This document shows, one piece after another, positions 1 to 7,344 of a DNA stretch of 64,000 nucleotides. A model generated the notes under the pieces. That model was given only the letters and a program-made list of their open reading frames with translations. It did not search any database and was not told the origin of the DNA. The translations under genes and the position numbers were made by a program. The DNA lies in the NCBI GenBank assembly GCA_951813575.1, contig OX638375.1, forward strand, positions 1,875,042 through 1,939,041. Reading direction: 5' to 3'. The stretch's first letter is position 1; each line of letters begins with the position of its first letter. This stretch comes from Candidatus Binatia bacterium. Lineage in GTDB: Bacteria; Desulfobacterota; Binatia; UBA9968; JAJDTQ01.

Positions 1-83
1 CGTCAATCGAATCGCTCCGCGAGGACTGCCCGGGCCGGATCGACGGCACGCCCGTCGCCCTGCAAACAAACCGCCAACTGTAA
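1..83 (+). CDS. 3' end of an unidentified gene (partial)
   Basis: The third forward frame is open from the window edge to a TAA at 81-83 and shows strong G/C preference at third codon positions, as in the genuine genes of this window. It would be the last 26 or so codons of a gene running toward xerC, which is on the opposite strand. The fragment is too short to identify a family, and chance openness in high-GC DNA is a real alternative. Confidence 0.3.
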   Translation, partial: SIESLREDCPGRIDGTPVALQTNRQL

Positions 84-111
84 CACGAAAACGCGGACTT
101 CGCAGGCCCTC

Positions 112-140
112 GCCGCCCGGAAACCGGATTCGGGGGCGGC
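112..140. terminator. GC-rich stem-loop between convergent ends
   Basis: GCCGCCC at 112-118 can pair with GGGCGGC at 134-140 around a 15-base loop. It lies between the end of the partial plus-strand frame and the stop of xerC, where a bidirectional terminator is expected. There is no clear T-run on either side, so the terminator call rests on position and stem only. Confidence 0.3.
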
Positions 141-173
141 CCGGACGTCATGTGCGGGCCTCGTGGCGGGCCT

Positions 174-1091
174 TCAGGCCCGGGGATGGGCGCGGTCGTA
201 GACGGCAGTGAGCTGGTCGAGGTTGACGTGGGTGTAGCGCTGGGTGGTGGACAGGCTCACGTGGCCCAGCAGTTCCTGGATCGAGCGCAGGTCCGCGCCC
301 GCGTTCAGCAGGTGGGTGGCGAAGGTGTGCCGCAGGCCGTGGGGCCCCATGCGCACGGGAATTCCGGCGAGGCGCAGATACTTCTCCACGATCCGGGCGA
401 CGCTGCGGGTGGTGATCCGGTTGCCGAGGTGGTTCAGGAACACCGGCTCCTCGCCCCGCGCCGCCCGACTCCACCGGCTCCGCTGGTGGTCCGCGTAGTC
501 CCGCAGCGCGGCCAGCGCAACCTCTCCCACGGGCACGATACGCTCCTTGGACCCCTTGCCGAGGACCCTGAGCACGCCCAGGGAGAAGTCCACGTCGCGC
601 CAGTCGAGGCCAACGAGCTCGCTGACCCGGACGCCGGACGAATAAAGCACCTCCATGACGGCCCGATCGCGGGCCGGAAGAATACCGTCTCCCGGCAGGC
701 AACCCAGCACCCGGAACGCCTCATCGACCGAAAGGAAGGTCACAAGCGGGGATTCCTGCTTCGGCGTCGAGAAACCCACCAGCGGATCCCGGTGGATGAC
801 GCCTTCCCGCAGAAGATAGCGGAAGAACCCCTTCAGGGCGGCCAGCTTCCGGCCGATGGTGCTCTTCTTGCGGCTGTCGTGGAGCGTCTTGAGGTAGCCC
901 CGGATCCACTGCGTGTCCACGGCTTGCAGCGCGGACGTTCCGGGGCTGCCCAGGTCGAGCCCGTTCTCCTCCAGATACCGGCGCAACCCCTCCACGTCGG
1001 TGAGGTAACCCTTGACCGAATGGGGAGAGAACCGCGCCTGATCCCGCAGGTAGTCGCCGAAGCCGTCGATGTGCCGTGCGAATTCGTCCAT
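174..1091 (-). CDS. xerC: Tyrosine recombinase XerC
   Basis: This is a 305-residue site-specific recombinase of the XerC/XerD type, which resolves chromosome dimers at dif with FtsK. An N-terminal SAM-like core-binding domain (about 1-105) precedes the catalytic domain. All catalytic residues are visible: Arg155 (SSGVRVSEL), Lys179 (GKGSKER), His251 and Arg254 (HGLRHTFATH), His277 (LLGHVSLSTTQRY) and nucleophile Tyr286. The length is normal for the family. No mobile-element features surround it, so a housekeeping Xer protein is more likely than a phage integrase. The XerC rather than XerD assignment is by overall resemblance and is less certain. It lies 99 bp downstream of the cysteine hydrolase, with a paired-hairpin repeat between them. 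Confidence 0.88.
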   Translation of the reverse strand: MDEFARHIDGFGDYLRDQARFSPHSVKGYLTDVEGLRRYLEENGLDLGSPGTSALQAVDTQWIRGYLKTLHDSRKKSTIGRKLAALKGFFRYLLREGVIHRDPLVGFSTPKQESPLVTFLSVDEAFRVLGCLPGDGILPARDRAVMEVLYSSGVRVSELVGLDWRDVDFSLGVLRVLGKGSKERIVPVGEVALAALRDYADHQRSRWSRAARGEEPVFLNHLGNRITTRSVARIVEKYLRLAGIPVRMGPHGLRHTFATHLLNAGADLRSIQELLGHVSLSTTQRYTHVNLDQLTAVYDRAHPRA

Positions 1092-1107
1092 CGGATACGG
1101 TGGCGCG

Positions 1108-1152
1108 CCCCGCCCGCTTGAAGCGGGCGGGGCGGGTTCGAAACCCGCCCCT
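1108..1152. repeat. Two adjacent GC-rich hairpins (GGGCGGGTT/AACCCGCCC repeat)
   Basis: The first palindrome (about 1108-1132) is CCCCGCCCGCTT, a central G, then AAGCGGGCGGGG. The second (about 1129-1152) is GGGGCGGGTT-CGA-AACCCGCCCC followed by CTAC. They share GC-rich bases. A close copy of the second hairpin, again followed by CCTAC, occurs at 57827-57851. It sits between the cysteine hydrolase stop and the xerC start, so it could also shape the read-through transcript. This looks like a dispersed intergenic palindromic repeat. Confidence 0.7.
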
Positions 1153-1190
1153 ACACCCGGGTGCCGGTGCCGGCCATGGTTGCCGCCGGC

Positions 1191-1910
1191 CTACAGCGCC
1201 GGGGCGTACAGGTTGTCCGCCAGGCCCCGGATGTAGTCGACGGTCTCCTCCAGCGACACCACGTCCGCGTACTTCATGTTCATGTCGAAGAGGTTGATCT
1301 TGTGGGACGACTGGCCGCGGTCGAAGGTGCACTCCTCCACCACGCTGACGCCGTAGTTGTACGAGAACGCGTCGATGACCGAGGCCCGGACGCAGCCGCT
1401 GGTGGTGGTGCCGGCCACCAGCAGGGAGTCCGCGTGGACTTCGTTCAGCATGCTGGTGAGCGGGGTGCCGAAGAAGGCGCTCGGCTTCTGCTTGCGCACC
1501 ACCACCTCGCCTTTTTGAGGCGCGATCTCGGCAACGATCTCGTTGCCCTTCTTCGCCAGCTCTTCGAAGTCCTCGGTGCCGCGGGAGTTCTTGCCGTGCC
1601 AGCGGCCGAAGGCGACGGACTGCTCCTCCCCGTGGCCGGTGGTGTAGAAGATCGGCAGGTGCTTCTTCCGGGCTTCCTCCAGCAGCGTGACGATGTGGTC
1701 CACGCCGACCCACCCCTCCTCGCCGCAACTGTTGCGGAAACGCTTCACGGACTCCAGGATGGGCTCCCGCCGGTCGCCGACGAAGTTGTAGTTCACGTCG
1801 ATGATGAGCACGGCCGGCCTTTGGCCGAACCCCGCCTTGGCGCCGTAGCCCGACAGTGCGAACACTTCCTTGTCACGATCGGTCAGAATATCGTCCCAGG
1901 TATTGCCCAT
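1191..1910 (-). CDS. Isochorismatase-like cysteine hydrolase
   Basis: A 239-residue cysteine hydrolase with the isochorismatase fold, a family that includes N-carbamoylsarcosine amidohydrolase and nicotinamidase. The expected catalytic triad can be placed: Asp38 (VLIIDVNYNF), Lys142 (RKQKPSAFFGT) and nucleophile Cys173 in the AGTTTSGCVR turn, preceded by the usual non-proline cis-peptide region. The longer N-terminus and the NYNF sequence after the Asp resemble N-carbamoylsarcosine amidase-type members more than isochorismatases, but the substrate cannot be read from sequence. The start has a GGAG six bases upstream. It is transcribed toward xerC and is divergent from the Uma2 gene. Confidence 0.8.
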   Translation of the reverse strand: MGNTWDDILTDRDKEVFALSGYGAKAGFGQRPAVLIIDVNYNFVGDRREPILESVKRFRNSCGEEGWVGVDHIVTLLEEARKKHLPIFYTTGHGEEQSVAFGRWHGKNSRGTEDFEELAKKGNEIVAEIAPQKGEVVVRKQKPSAFFGTPLTSMLNEVHADSLLVAGTTTSGCVRASVIDAFSYNYGVSVVEECTFDRGQSSHKINLFDMNMKYADVVSLEETVDYIRGLADNLYAPAL

Positions 1911-1992
1911 GAGTGACTCCTTCTCTGAATGAGTGCCTGCCGGGCAACTGCCCTGGCAGCCCCGACGCAGGCACGGATCTTGCGATTATTCC

Positions 1993-2015
1993 CCTTGACG
2001 GCGCGTCCGTCAAGG
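1993..2015. promoter_or_regulatory. Inverted repeat in divergent intergenic region
   Basis: CCTTGACG (1993-2000) and CGTCAAGG (2008-2015) form an exact 8-bp inverted repeat around GCGCGTC. It lies in the 241-bp gap between the divergent cysteine hydrolase and Uma2 genes, so an operator is more plausible than a terminator. No convincing -35/-10 pair was seen next to it. Confidence 0.4.
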
Positions 2016-2151
2016 CACGGTCATCGGGTGAGTTTCCAGGGACACCTGCCGGTCGGCAAAGGAACGAGCGACACCGTTCCGGTCGCCGTTCGCGTTGTTT
2101 CGCCGTCCGGGGTCTTGTAGAATTTCCCGGAAGCGAACGGAGGACGCGATC

Positions 2152-2877
2152 ATGGTGATCTCGCACACGCCCGCGAGAGGAAACGACACGAACCCGACTC
2201 TTGGGACGGGTCCGCGTGAAACGCCGCCGCCCCCGCTCGAGAACGGTGACCGGTTGACCCGGGACGAGTTCGAGAAGCGATATGACGCGATGCCTGATTT
2301 GAAGAAGGCGGAGCTCATCAAAGGAGTGGTGTACGTGGGTTCACCCGTTCGCTTCGGGAAACACGGCGAGCCGCACGCAAGGTTGCTGACATGGCTGGGA
2401 ACCTACGCCGCCTTCACGGAGGGAGTTCGGCATGGCGGCAACGCGACCGTCCGTCTGGATTGGGACACGGAGCCGCAGCCGGACGCCTTGTTGCGCCTGG
2501 ACCCCGAGGACCGCGCCGGCTCGCGGGTCAGCGCCGACGACTACGTGGAAGGTGCGCCCGAGCTTGTGGCCGAGGTTTCCTCAAGCACGGTCTCCTACGA
2601 TTTGCACGACAAGATGGACGCATACCGTACCGCGGGCGTGAAGGAATACTTGGTCTGGCGCGTGGAGGACCAGGAGTTCGACTGGTTTCTGCTGCGCGAC
2701 GGCGAATACGTCCGAATCTCACCCGGTCCCGATGGTGTGTACGAAAGCAGCACCTTTCCGGGATTGCGGCTGGCGGTTGCGGCGTTGTTGGCCGGCGACA
2801 TGGCCCGAGTCATGGGCGAACTTCAAAAAGGTCTGGACGCCGCCGAACACGCCGAGTTCGTTGCGTCGCTGGCATAA
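2152..2877 (+). CDS. Uma2-family (DUF820) putative endonuclease
   Basis: A 241-residue Uma2/DUF820 protein with a restriction-endonuclease-like (PD-(D/E)XK) fold. The core is visible: a Glu in LVAEVSSST at the end of the second core strand, then the family-typical segment with D, K and Y (DLHDKMDAYRTAGVKEYLVW). The ATG at 2152 is chosen over an upstream in-frame start because GGAGGA precedes it by 7 bases. The N-terminal 40 residues are low complexity and Pro-rich. These genes are abundant in cyanobacteria, actinobacteria and soil or marine deltaproteobacteria; their biological role is not established. It stands alone here, 103 bp before moaA. Confidence 0.8.
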   Translation: MVISHTPARGNDTNPTLGTGPRETPPPPLENGDRLTRDEFEKRYDAMPDLKKAELIKGVVYVGSPVRFGKHGEPHARLLTWLGTYAAFTEGVRHGGNATVRLDWDTEPQPDALLRLDPEDRAGSRVSADDYVEGAPELVAEVSSSTVSYDLHDKMDAYRTAGVKEYLVWRVEDQEFDWFLLRDGEYVRISPGPDGVYESSTFPGLRLAVAALLAGDMARVMGELQKGLDAAEHAEFVASLA

Positions 2878-2980
2878 TCTCGACTCCATCCGTCACGCTC
2901 TTGTCGTGTTGCACGGCCCCTGTTTCGTGCGGCCGGCAGTTCCTTGACTTGGGAAGTCCCAGATTCCATATTGACACATC

Positions 2981-3994
2981 GTGTTGACGGACCAATTGAA
3001 TCGCCCGCTGCGTGACCTGCGGATATCCGTGACGGACCGGTGCAACTTCCGCTGCACCTATTGCATGCCCTTCGACCACTACGACTGGATCGACAAGCGG
3101 GAGATCCTGACCTACGAGGAAATCGGCCGGGTGGTGCGGCTAGCCGTGCCCCTGGGAGTGCGGAAGATCCGGCTGACGGGGGGCGAGCCCTTGCTGCGGC
3201 GCGACCTGCCGGACCTGGTACGGCAGCTCGCGGGCATCCCGGGCATCGACGACGTCGCCCTCACCACCAACGGCACGCGCCTGGGCGAGATGGCCGCGGC
3301 GCTGCGGTCGGCCGGGCTGGGACGCATCAACGTGAGCATCGACAGCCTCGACCCGGAACGGTTCCGGCGCGTCACCAAGCGGGGGGACCTGGACGACGTC
3401 CTGAAGGGGCTGTTCGCCGCCCGGGAGGCCGGACTGGACCCCATCAAGATCAACGCGGTCATCGAACGCGGCGTCAACGAGGAAGACATCCTCCCGCTGG
3501 TGGAATTCGGACGGACCCACGGTTTCGTGGTGCGGTTCATCGAATACATGGACGTGGGGACGGCCAACGCATGGCGGCTGGAGCGGACCGTGCCGAAGGC
3601 GGAGATCGTGCAGCGGATCGGCGCGCGCTACCCGCTGGATCCGGTGGGCAGGGCCGACGGTAACGCCCCGGCCGTGGACTACGCCTTCCGCGACGGCAAG
3701 GGTACCGTGGGCGTCGTGGCGTCCGTCACCGAGCCGTTCTGTGGCACCTGCAGCCGCGGCCGCCTCACGGCGGACGGCCGCCTGGTCACCTGTCTCTTCT
3801 CCCGCACCGGGCACGACCTCAAGGCCCGGCTCCGGAGCGGCGCCGGTGACGACGAGATCCGGCAGTGGCTGGAAGCGATCTGGACCGGCCGCACCGACCG
3901 CTTTTCGGCCGAGCGGCTCGAAGCCATCCACTCTCCCGACGGCTACGACCCCGGACAACACGACAAGATCGAGATGATTACGCTGGGAGGCTGA
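2981..3994 (+). CDS. moaA: GTP 3',8-cyclase MoaA
   Basis: A 337-residue radical-SAM enzyme for the first step of molybdenum cofactor synthesis: GTP to 3',8-cyclo-H2GTP, the substrate of MoaC. The N-terminal [4Fe-4S] motif CNFRCTYC uses Cys21, Cys25 and Cys28. The C-terminal cluster Cys triad lies around 254-271 (FCGTCSRGRL...LVTC). The protein ends in the catalytically important Gly-Gly. The start is GTG and gives the usual 'LTDQ...RPLRDLRISVTDRC' beginning. No other moa genes adjoin it, but a molybdopterin-binding protein lies 1.3 kb downstream and a molybdenum hydroxylase is encoded at 30-34 kb. Confidence 0.93.
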   Translation: MLTDQLNRPLRDLRISVTDRCNFRCTYCMPFDHYDWIDKREILTYEEIGRVVRLAVPLGVRKIRLTGGEPLLRRDLPDLVRQLAGIPGIDDVALTTNGTRLGEMAAALRSAGLGRINVSIDSLDPERFRRVTKRGDLDDVLKGLFAAREAGLDPIKINAVIERGVNEEDILPLVEFGRTHGFVVRFIEYMDVGTANAWRLERTVPKAEIVQRIGARYPLDPVGRADGNAPAVDYAFRDGKGTVGVVASVTEPFCGTCSRGRLTADGRLVTCLFSRTGHDLKARLRSGAGDDEIRQWLEAIWTGRTDRFSAERLEAIHSPDGYDPGQHDKIEMITLGG

Positions 3995-4090
3995 CGCGCG
4001 TCGCCGCCGGTCAAGGCGCCGGCGAGCTCGTGCCTCCGTTCGTCCCCGGTTCAACCCCTCTTCTCAGCAATACTCTGTTCAGGAATACCT

Positions 4091-5176
4091 ATGCTGCTCA
4101 TCAACAATGAAACCGTCGACGAAATCCTCGACATGAAGGGGTGCATCGACGCCCTGGAAACCGGCTACCGGGACCTGCTGGCGCAACGGGCGGTCTACCG
4201 GCCCCGCATCGACCTCTACGTGCCGCAGGAAGAACCCGAACGCATGTACCGCTGGGGGACCATGGAAGGAGCGTCGCGTTCCTTCGGGGTCTTCGCCATC
4301 CGCATGAAGTCGGACATGCTGGAGTGGCCGGAAGGCCGCACCGTCGAGAAGTACTGCATGGAGCCCGGCACCTACTGCGGGCTGGTGCTGGTGTTCTCGG
4401 CGCGGAACGCCGAGCCCCTGGCGATCATCAACGACGGCATCATCCAGCACATGCGGGTGGGCGCCTGCGCCGGCCTGGCGGCCCGGTACCTGGCCCGGGA
4501 CGACGCGGCGACGGTGGGCATGCTCGGCTCCGGCGGCATGGCGGAGACCTACCTGCGGGCCTTCGCGGAAGTGCGGAAACTGCGGGAGGTCAAGGTCTAC
4601 AGCCCCACCGCGGCCAACCGCGAGGCCTACGCGCGCAAGATGAGCGAGATGCTGGGCGTGCCGGTGACCGCCCGGGAGGGCGTGGAAGAGGTGGTCCGGG
4701 GCTCGGACATGGTGGCCACCTGCACCGACTCGGTCCGGGTGGTGGTGGAAAATTCCGGCTGGGTGGAGGACGGCGCCTTCGTCACCTGCGTCCGCAGCAA
4801 CGAATGGGAACCCGGCATCCTCGACCGCTGCGACGTCATCGTGAAGCTCGGGCGCGGCACCATCGGCACACTGGACGAGGGCATGCGGCGCATCGCCGGA
4901 TATGCCTCCTACGTAGCCGGCACCGACGACGAGACGGAGCGCATCGTCTCGCCGGGAGTCGATCTCTTCGCCGGACAACACCCCTTGCTTACGGATCTCA
5001 TGGGCGGCACGGCCGAGGGGCGGACGAAGGACTCGGACGTAACGCTTTTCCTCAACGACGGCACCCAGGGGCTCCAGTTTGCATCCGTGGCCGGGTACGT
5101 GGTGCGGAAGGCGCGGGAGCTGGGCGCCGGCCGGGAGATCCCCAGGGAGTGGTTCACCCAGGATATTCGGGACTAG
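4091..5176 (+). CDS. Ornithine cyclodeaminase/mu-crystallin family protein (copy 1)
   Basis: A 361-residue member of the OCD/mu-crystallin family, NAD(P)-dependent proteins that include ornithine cyclodeaminase, alanine dehydrogenases and ketimine reductases. The Rossmann nucleotide loop is GMLGSGGMAE at about residues 140-149. A Lys in FAIRMKSDM is at the position of the substrate-carboxylate-binding Lys in ornithine cyclodeaminases, and the Arg of MRVGACAGLAA is also present. The true substrate cannot be told from sequence. A paralogue lies at 12657-13712 and lacks this Lys. It is followed after 90 bp by the molybdopterin-binding protein gene, with a dRS3-like palindrome in the gap. Confidence 0.8.
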   Translation: MLLINNETVDEILDMKGCIDALETGYRDLLAQRAVYRPRIDLYVPQEEPERMYRWGTMEGASRSFGVFAIRMKSDMLEWPEGRTVEKYCMEPGTYCGLVLVFSARNAEPLAIINDGIIQHMRVGACAGLAARYLARDDAATVGMLGSGGMAETYLRAFAEVRKLREVKVYSPTAANREAYARKMSEMLGVPVTAREGVEEVVRGSDMVATCTDSVRVVVENSGWVEDGAFVTCVRSNEWEPGILDRCDVIVKLGRGTIGTLDEGMRRIAGYASYVAGTDDETERIVSPGVDLFAGQHPLLTDLMGGTAEGRTKDSDVTLFLNDGTQGLQFASVAGYVVRKARELGAGREIPREWFTQDIRD

Positions 5177-5193
5177 CCCCCACGCCACCCCGC

Positions 5194-5220
5194 CTGGATT
5201 CCCGCCTTCGCGGGAAAGAC
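5194..5220. repeat. dRS3-like palindrome (degenerate copy)
   Basis: ATTCCC (5198-5203), eight bases, then GGGAAA (5212-5217) differs by one base from the ATTCCC-N8-GGGAAT pattern known from Neisseria dRS3 and similar dispersed bacterial repeats. The flanking TGG on the left and GACGG on the right match the exact copy at 61482-61510. It lies in the 90-bp gap between two plus-strand genes. Confidence 0.6.
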
Positions 5221-5266
5221 GGATTCGGGTCGCGCGTGGAAACGCGGCTTCAGGGAGAGATTGCCA

Positions 5267-6262
5267 ATGCTCAAGGTCATTCCGGTTGAAGAGGCGGTGG
5301 GACTCCGCTTGGCTCACGACATCACCGAGATCATACCCGGCGGGCACAAGGGCCCCCGGTTCAAGCGCGGGCACCTCATCGCCGAGGAGGACGTGCCGCG
5401 GCTGCTGGACGTGGGCAAGGCCCACATCTACATCATGGAGCTTGGGACGGACGACCTGCACGAAGAAGATGCCGCCGAACGGCTGGCGCGGGCCGCGGCC
5501 GGAAACGGCCTGACGCTCACCGACCCGAGCGAGGGCCGGGTCAACCTGGTGGCGGCAAGAGACGGCATGCTGGAAGTGGACGATGAGCTGCTGTTCCGGT
5601 TCAACGAGCTGGGAGACCTCATCCTCGCCACCCTTCCCTCCGGCGGGTTCGTCCGGGAAGGCACGGTGGTAGGCGGCACCCGCACCATCCCGATCGTGGT
5701 GAAGGAGGAGCTGGTGGCGCAGGCGGAAGCCTTGTGCAAGAACGCCTCCATCGTATCGGTGAGGGGCATGCCCGCGAAGAAGGTCTACCTGCTGGTGACC
5801 GGCAGCGAGGTCTTCACCGGCCGGATCACGGACGGCTTCGAGCCGCGGGTGCGGGAGAAGGTGGAGGGCATGGGCTCGACCCTGGAGCCGGCCACCCTGG
5901 CCCCGGACGATCCCGACGTCATCGCCGGCCACATCAAGGACTTCGCCGCCAAGGGCGCGGAGATCATCCTGGTGAGCGGCGGCATGTCCGTGGATCCGGA
6001 CGACCTCACTCCCGAAGGCATCCGCCGCAGCGGCGCCGACGTCGTCTCACACGGCTTCCCGGTGCTCCCTGGTTCCATGTTCCTCATGAGCTACCTGGGA
6101 GAAATCCCGGTCCTCGGCCTGTCCGGGTGTGTCCTCCACGACCCGGTCACCGCCTTCGATTTCATGCTGCCCAAGCTCCTGGCGGGAACCCGGGTCACCC
6201 GGGAAGACATCCTGCGCATGGGGCACGGCGGGCTGCAGAAGAAGCACTCGCACCATCACTGA
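5267..6262 (+). CDS. Molybdopterin-binding (MoeA/MogA-like domain) protein
   Basis: A 331-residue protein whose C-terminal half is a MoCF/MogA-type molybdopterin-binding domain. The phosphate-contact loop reads ILVSGGMSVDPDD (about residues 233-245), matching the SGG(x)S motif of MogA, MoeA and CinA. The N-terminal half (about 1-160) is not one I recognise beyond similarity to uncharacterised molybdopterin-binding proteins. It ends in a His-rich tail (KKHSHHH), which may bind metal. ATG 5267 is preferred over TTG 5261 because GGGAGAG lies about nine bases upstream. The role is probably in molybdenum cofactor handling; moaA lies upstream in the same direction. Confidence 0.7.
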   Translation: MLKVIPVEEAVGLRLAHDITEIIPGGHKGPRFKRGHLIAEEDVPRLLDVGKAHIYIMELGTDDLHEEDAAERLARAAAGNGLTLTDPSEGRVNLVAARDGMLEVDDELLFRFNELGDLILATLPSGGFVREGTVVGGTRTIPIVVKEELVAQAEALCKNASIVSVRGMPAKKVYLLVTGSEVFTGRITDGFEPRVREKVEGMGSTLEPATLAPDDPDVIAGHIKDFAAKGAEIILVSGGMSVDPDDLTPEGIRRSGADVVSHGFPVLPGSMFLMSYLGEIPVLGLSGCVLHDPVTAFDFMLPKLLAGTRVTREDILRMGHGGLQKKHSHHH

Positions 6263-6304
6263 AGTACCAAGGGCCGAAACGGCCAATCCGCCGCCCCGGC
6301 CCCT

Positions 6305-6541
6305 CCTGGACCCCGGGTCAAGCCCGGGGTGACGGGTGGGGTGCGCCGGGGTGACGGGTGCGGTGCGCCGGCGTGACAGTGGGGTGCGGGGAAAGCCAGG
6401 GCCCTGGACCCGCCTCCACGTCACCTCCGGGCTTGACCCGGACGTCACCCCGGGCTTGACCCGGACGTCACCCCGGGTTTGACCCGGACGTCACCCCGGG
6501 CTTGACCCGGACGTCACCCCGGGCTTGACCCGGGGTCCAGG
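6305..6541. repeat. 30-bp inverted repeat pair flanking the intergenic patch
   Basis: The 30 bases at 6305-6334 are the exact reverse complement of 6512-6541. Each arm is itself a near-palindrome of the form CCCCGGGTCAAGCCCGGGG. The patch fills the space between the convergent molybdopterin-binding protein and metallophosphoesterase genes. The material between the arms is degenerate repeats of the same kind plus the tandem array described separately. Similar GTGACCCCGGG-type palindromes are familiar as dispersed intergenic repeats in GC-rich proteobacteria. A terminator function for both flanking genes is possible. Confidence 0.8.
6419..6534. repeat. Tandem array of five 23-bp units
   Basis: Five head-to-tail units start at 6419, 6443, 6466, 6489 and 6512. 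Each runs CGTCACCCCGGGCTTGACCC plus three bases. The first unit has one extra base and the third has a C-to-T change. The last unit merges with the right arm of the 30-bp inverted repeat. There are no spacers, so this is not CRISPR. It looks like slippage amplification of one arm of a palindromic intergenic repeat. Confidence 0.85.
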
Positions 6542-6610
6542 GGGTGGAGGGTGGGCCCAGGGCAACACCGGGCAGCCCTCACGTCTGAATGACGGATGAG
6601 TGGGGTCCGG

Positions 6611-7321
6611 TCACACCGGGATCTGGGTTACCACGACGCGGCCGTCGTTGTGGAGCCGGATGGCGTTGACGGTGCCGGCGTAGCTGGGGGAGCCGGAGTA
6701 GTAGGCGGGGATCTGTCGGTCGCCCACCTGGACGGCGCGGTTCCAGTGGCCCAGGGCCACGTAGTCGGCGCCGCTGGTGGTGAGGTTTTCCTGGCGGATC
6801 AGCCACGAGCCCAGCAGCACCGTCGACTCGGGCTCGGCTTCCACGTAGTGGCCGTGGGCCACCGCCAACTGCCAGCGGGTGCGCCGCTCCGGGGGCTCGG
6901 GCAACGGCATCATGTCCAGGTAGTCCACATGCGGGCGGCCCCATACCTCCAGGTCCAGCTCCGGGAAGTCGCCACGTTCCGTGGTCAGGCCCAGCACGTG
7001 TACGTTGCCGGCGTCGCCGAACTCGGCCCTGCGGTAGACCGAATCCGGGGTCAACGGGTCGTGGTTGCCCGGCAGGATGACGATGGGAAGCCCGGCGTCC
7101 GCCATGACACCCGAAACCTCCTCCAGGAACGTGCCGCCCTGGCGGTTGTGGTCGAAGGTATCTCCCGCGAGAATGACGAGGTCGGCCTGCTGGTCGCGGG
7201 CCGTGGAAAGGACCTGCTGGAGCACCGGCACGTTGCCGGATACATCGTCCGTCAGGATGCTGTCGGCGCCCAGATGCAGGTCGGACGTGTGGAGGATCAG
7301 GACTTCGCTGGCTTCGCTCAT
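6611..7321 (-). CDS. Calcineurin-like metallophosphoesterase (SbcD/Mre11-like)
   Basis: A 236-residue phosphoesterase with all five metal-binding blocks of the calcineurin-like fold in order: DLHLG (13-17), GDTFDH (about 53-58), GNHDP (about 85-89), HGH (about 155-157) and GHW (about 192-194). The layout resembles the nuclease core of SbcD/Mre11, but the C-terminal capping domain of SbcD is absent and no SbcC partner adjoins it, so the substrate is unknown. It is 23 bp downstream of the oxidoreductase beta subunit gene and probably shares its transcript. Confidence 0.8.
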   Translation of the reverse strand: MSEASEVLILHTSDLHLGADSILTDDVSGNVPVLQQVLSTARDQQADLVILAGDTFDHNRQGGTFLEEVSGVMADAGLPIVILPGNHDPLTPDSVYRRAEFGDAGNVHVLGLTTERGDFPELDLEVWGRPHVDYLDMMPLPEPPERRTRWQLAVAHGHYVEAEPESTVLLGSWLIRQENLTTSGADYVALGHWNRAVQVGDRQIPAYYSGSPSYAGTVNAIRLHNDGRVVVTQIPV

Positions 7322-7344
7322 CTTCTCGTGGCCCGCGAACCGGG

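Noticed and set aside
174-1091. Phage or integron integrase instead of XerC
   Set aside because: Length, N-terminal domain and flanking genes fit a housekeeping Xer recombinase. No att sites, direct repeats or phage genes are visible nearby.
4079-5932. Open minus-strand frame of about 617 codons opposite the cyclodeaminase-like and molybdopterin-binding genes
   Set aside because: It is the mirror of two well-supported plus-strand genes. The protein is Arg/His/Pro/Gly-rich with no domain, as expected for antisense frames in high-GC DNA. The same applies to the long plus-strand frames at 19933-21990, 26439-28340 and 30616-32421.
6419-6534. CRISPR array
   Set aside because: The 23-bp units are contiguous with no unique spacers, and no cas gene is in the window. 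The same holds for the 21-bp array at 61501-61626.
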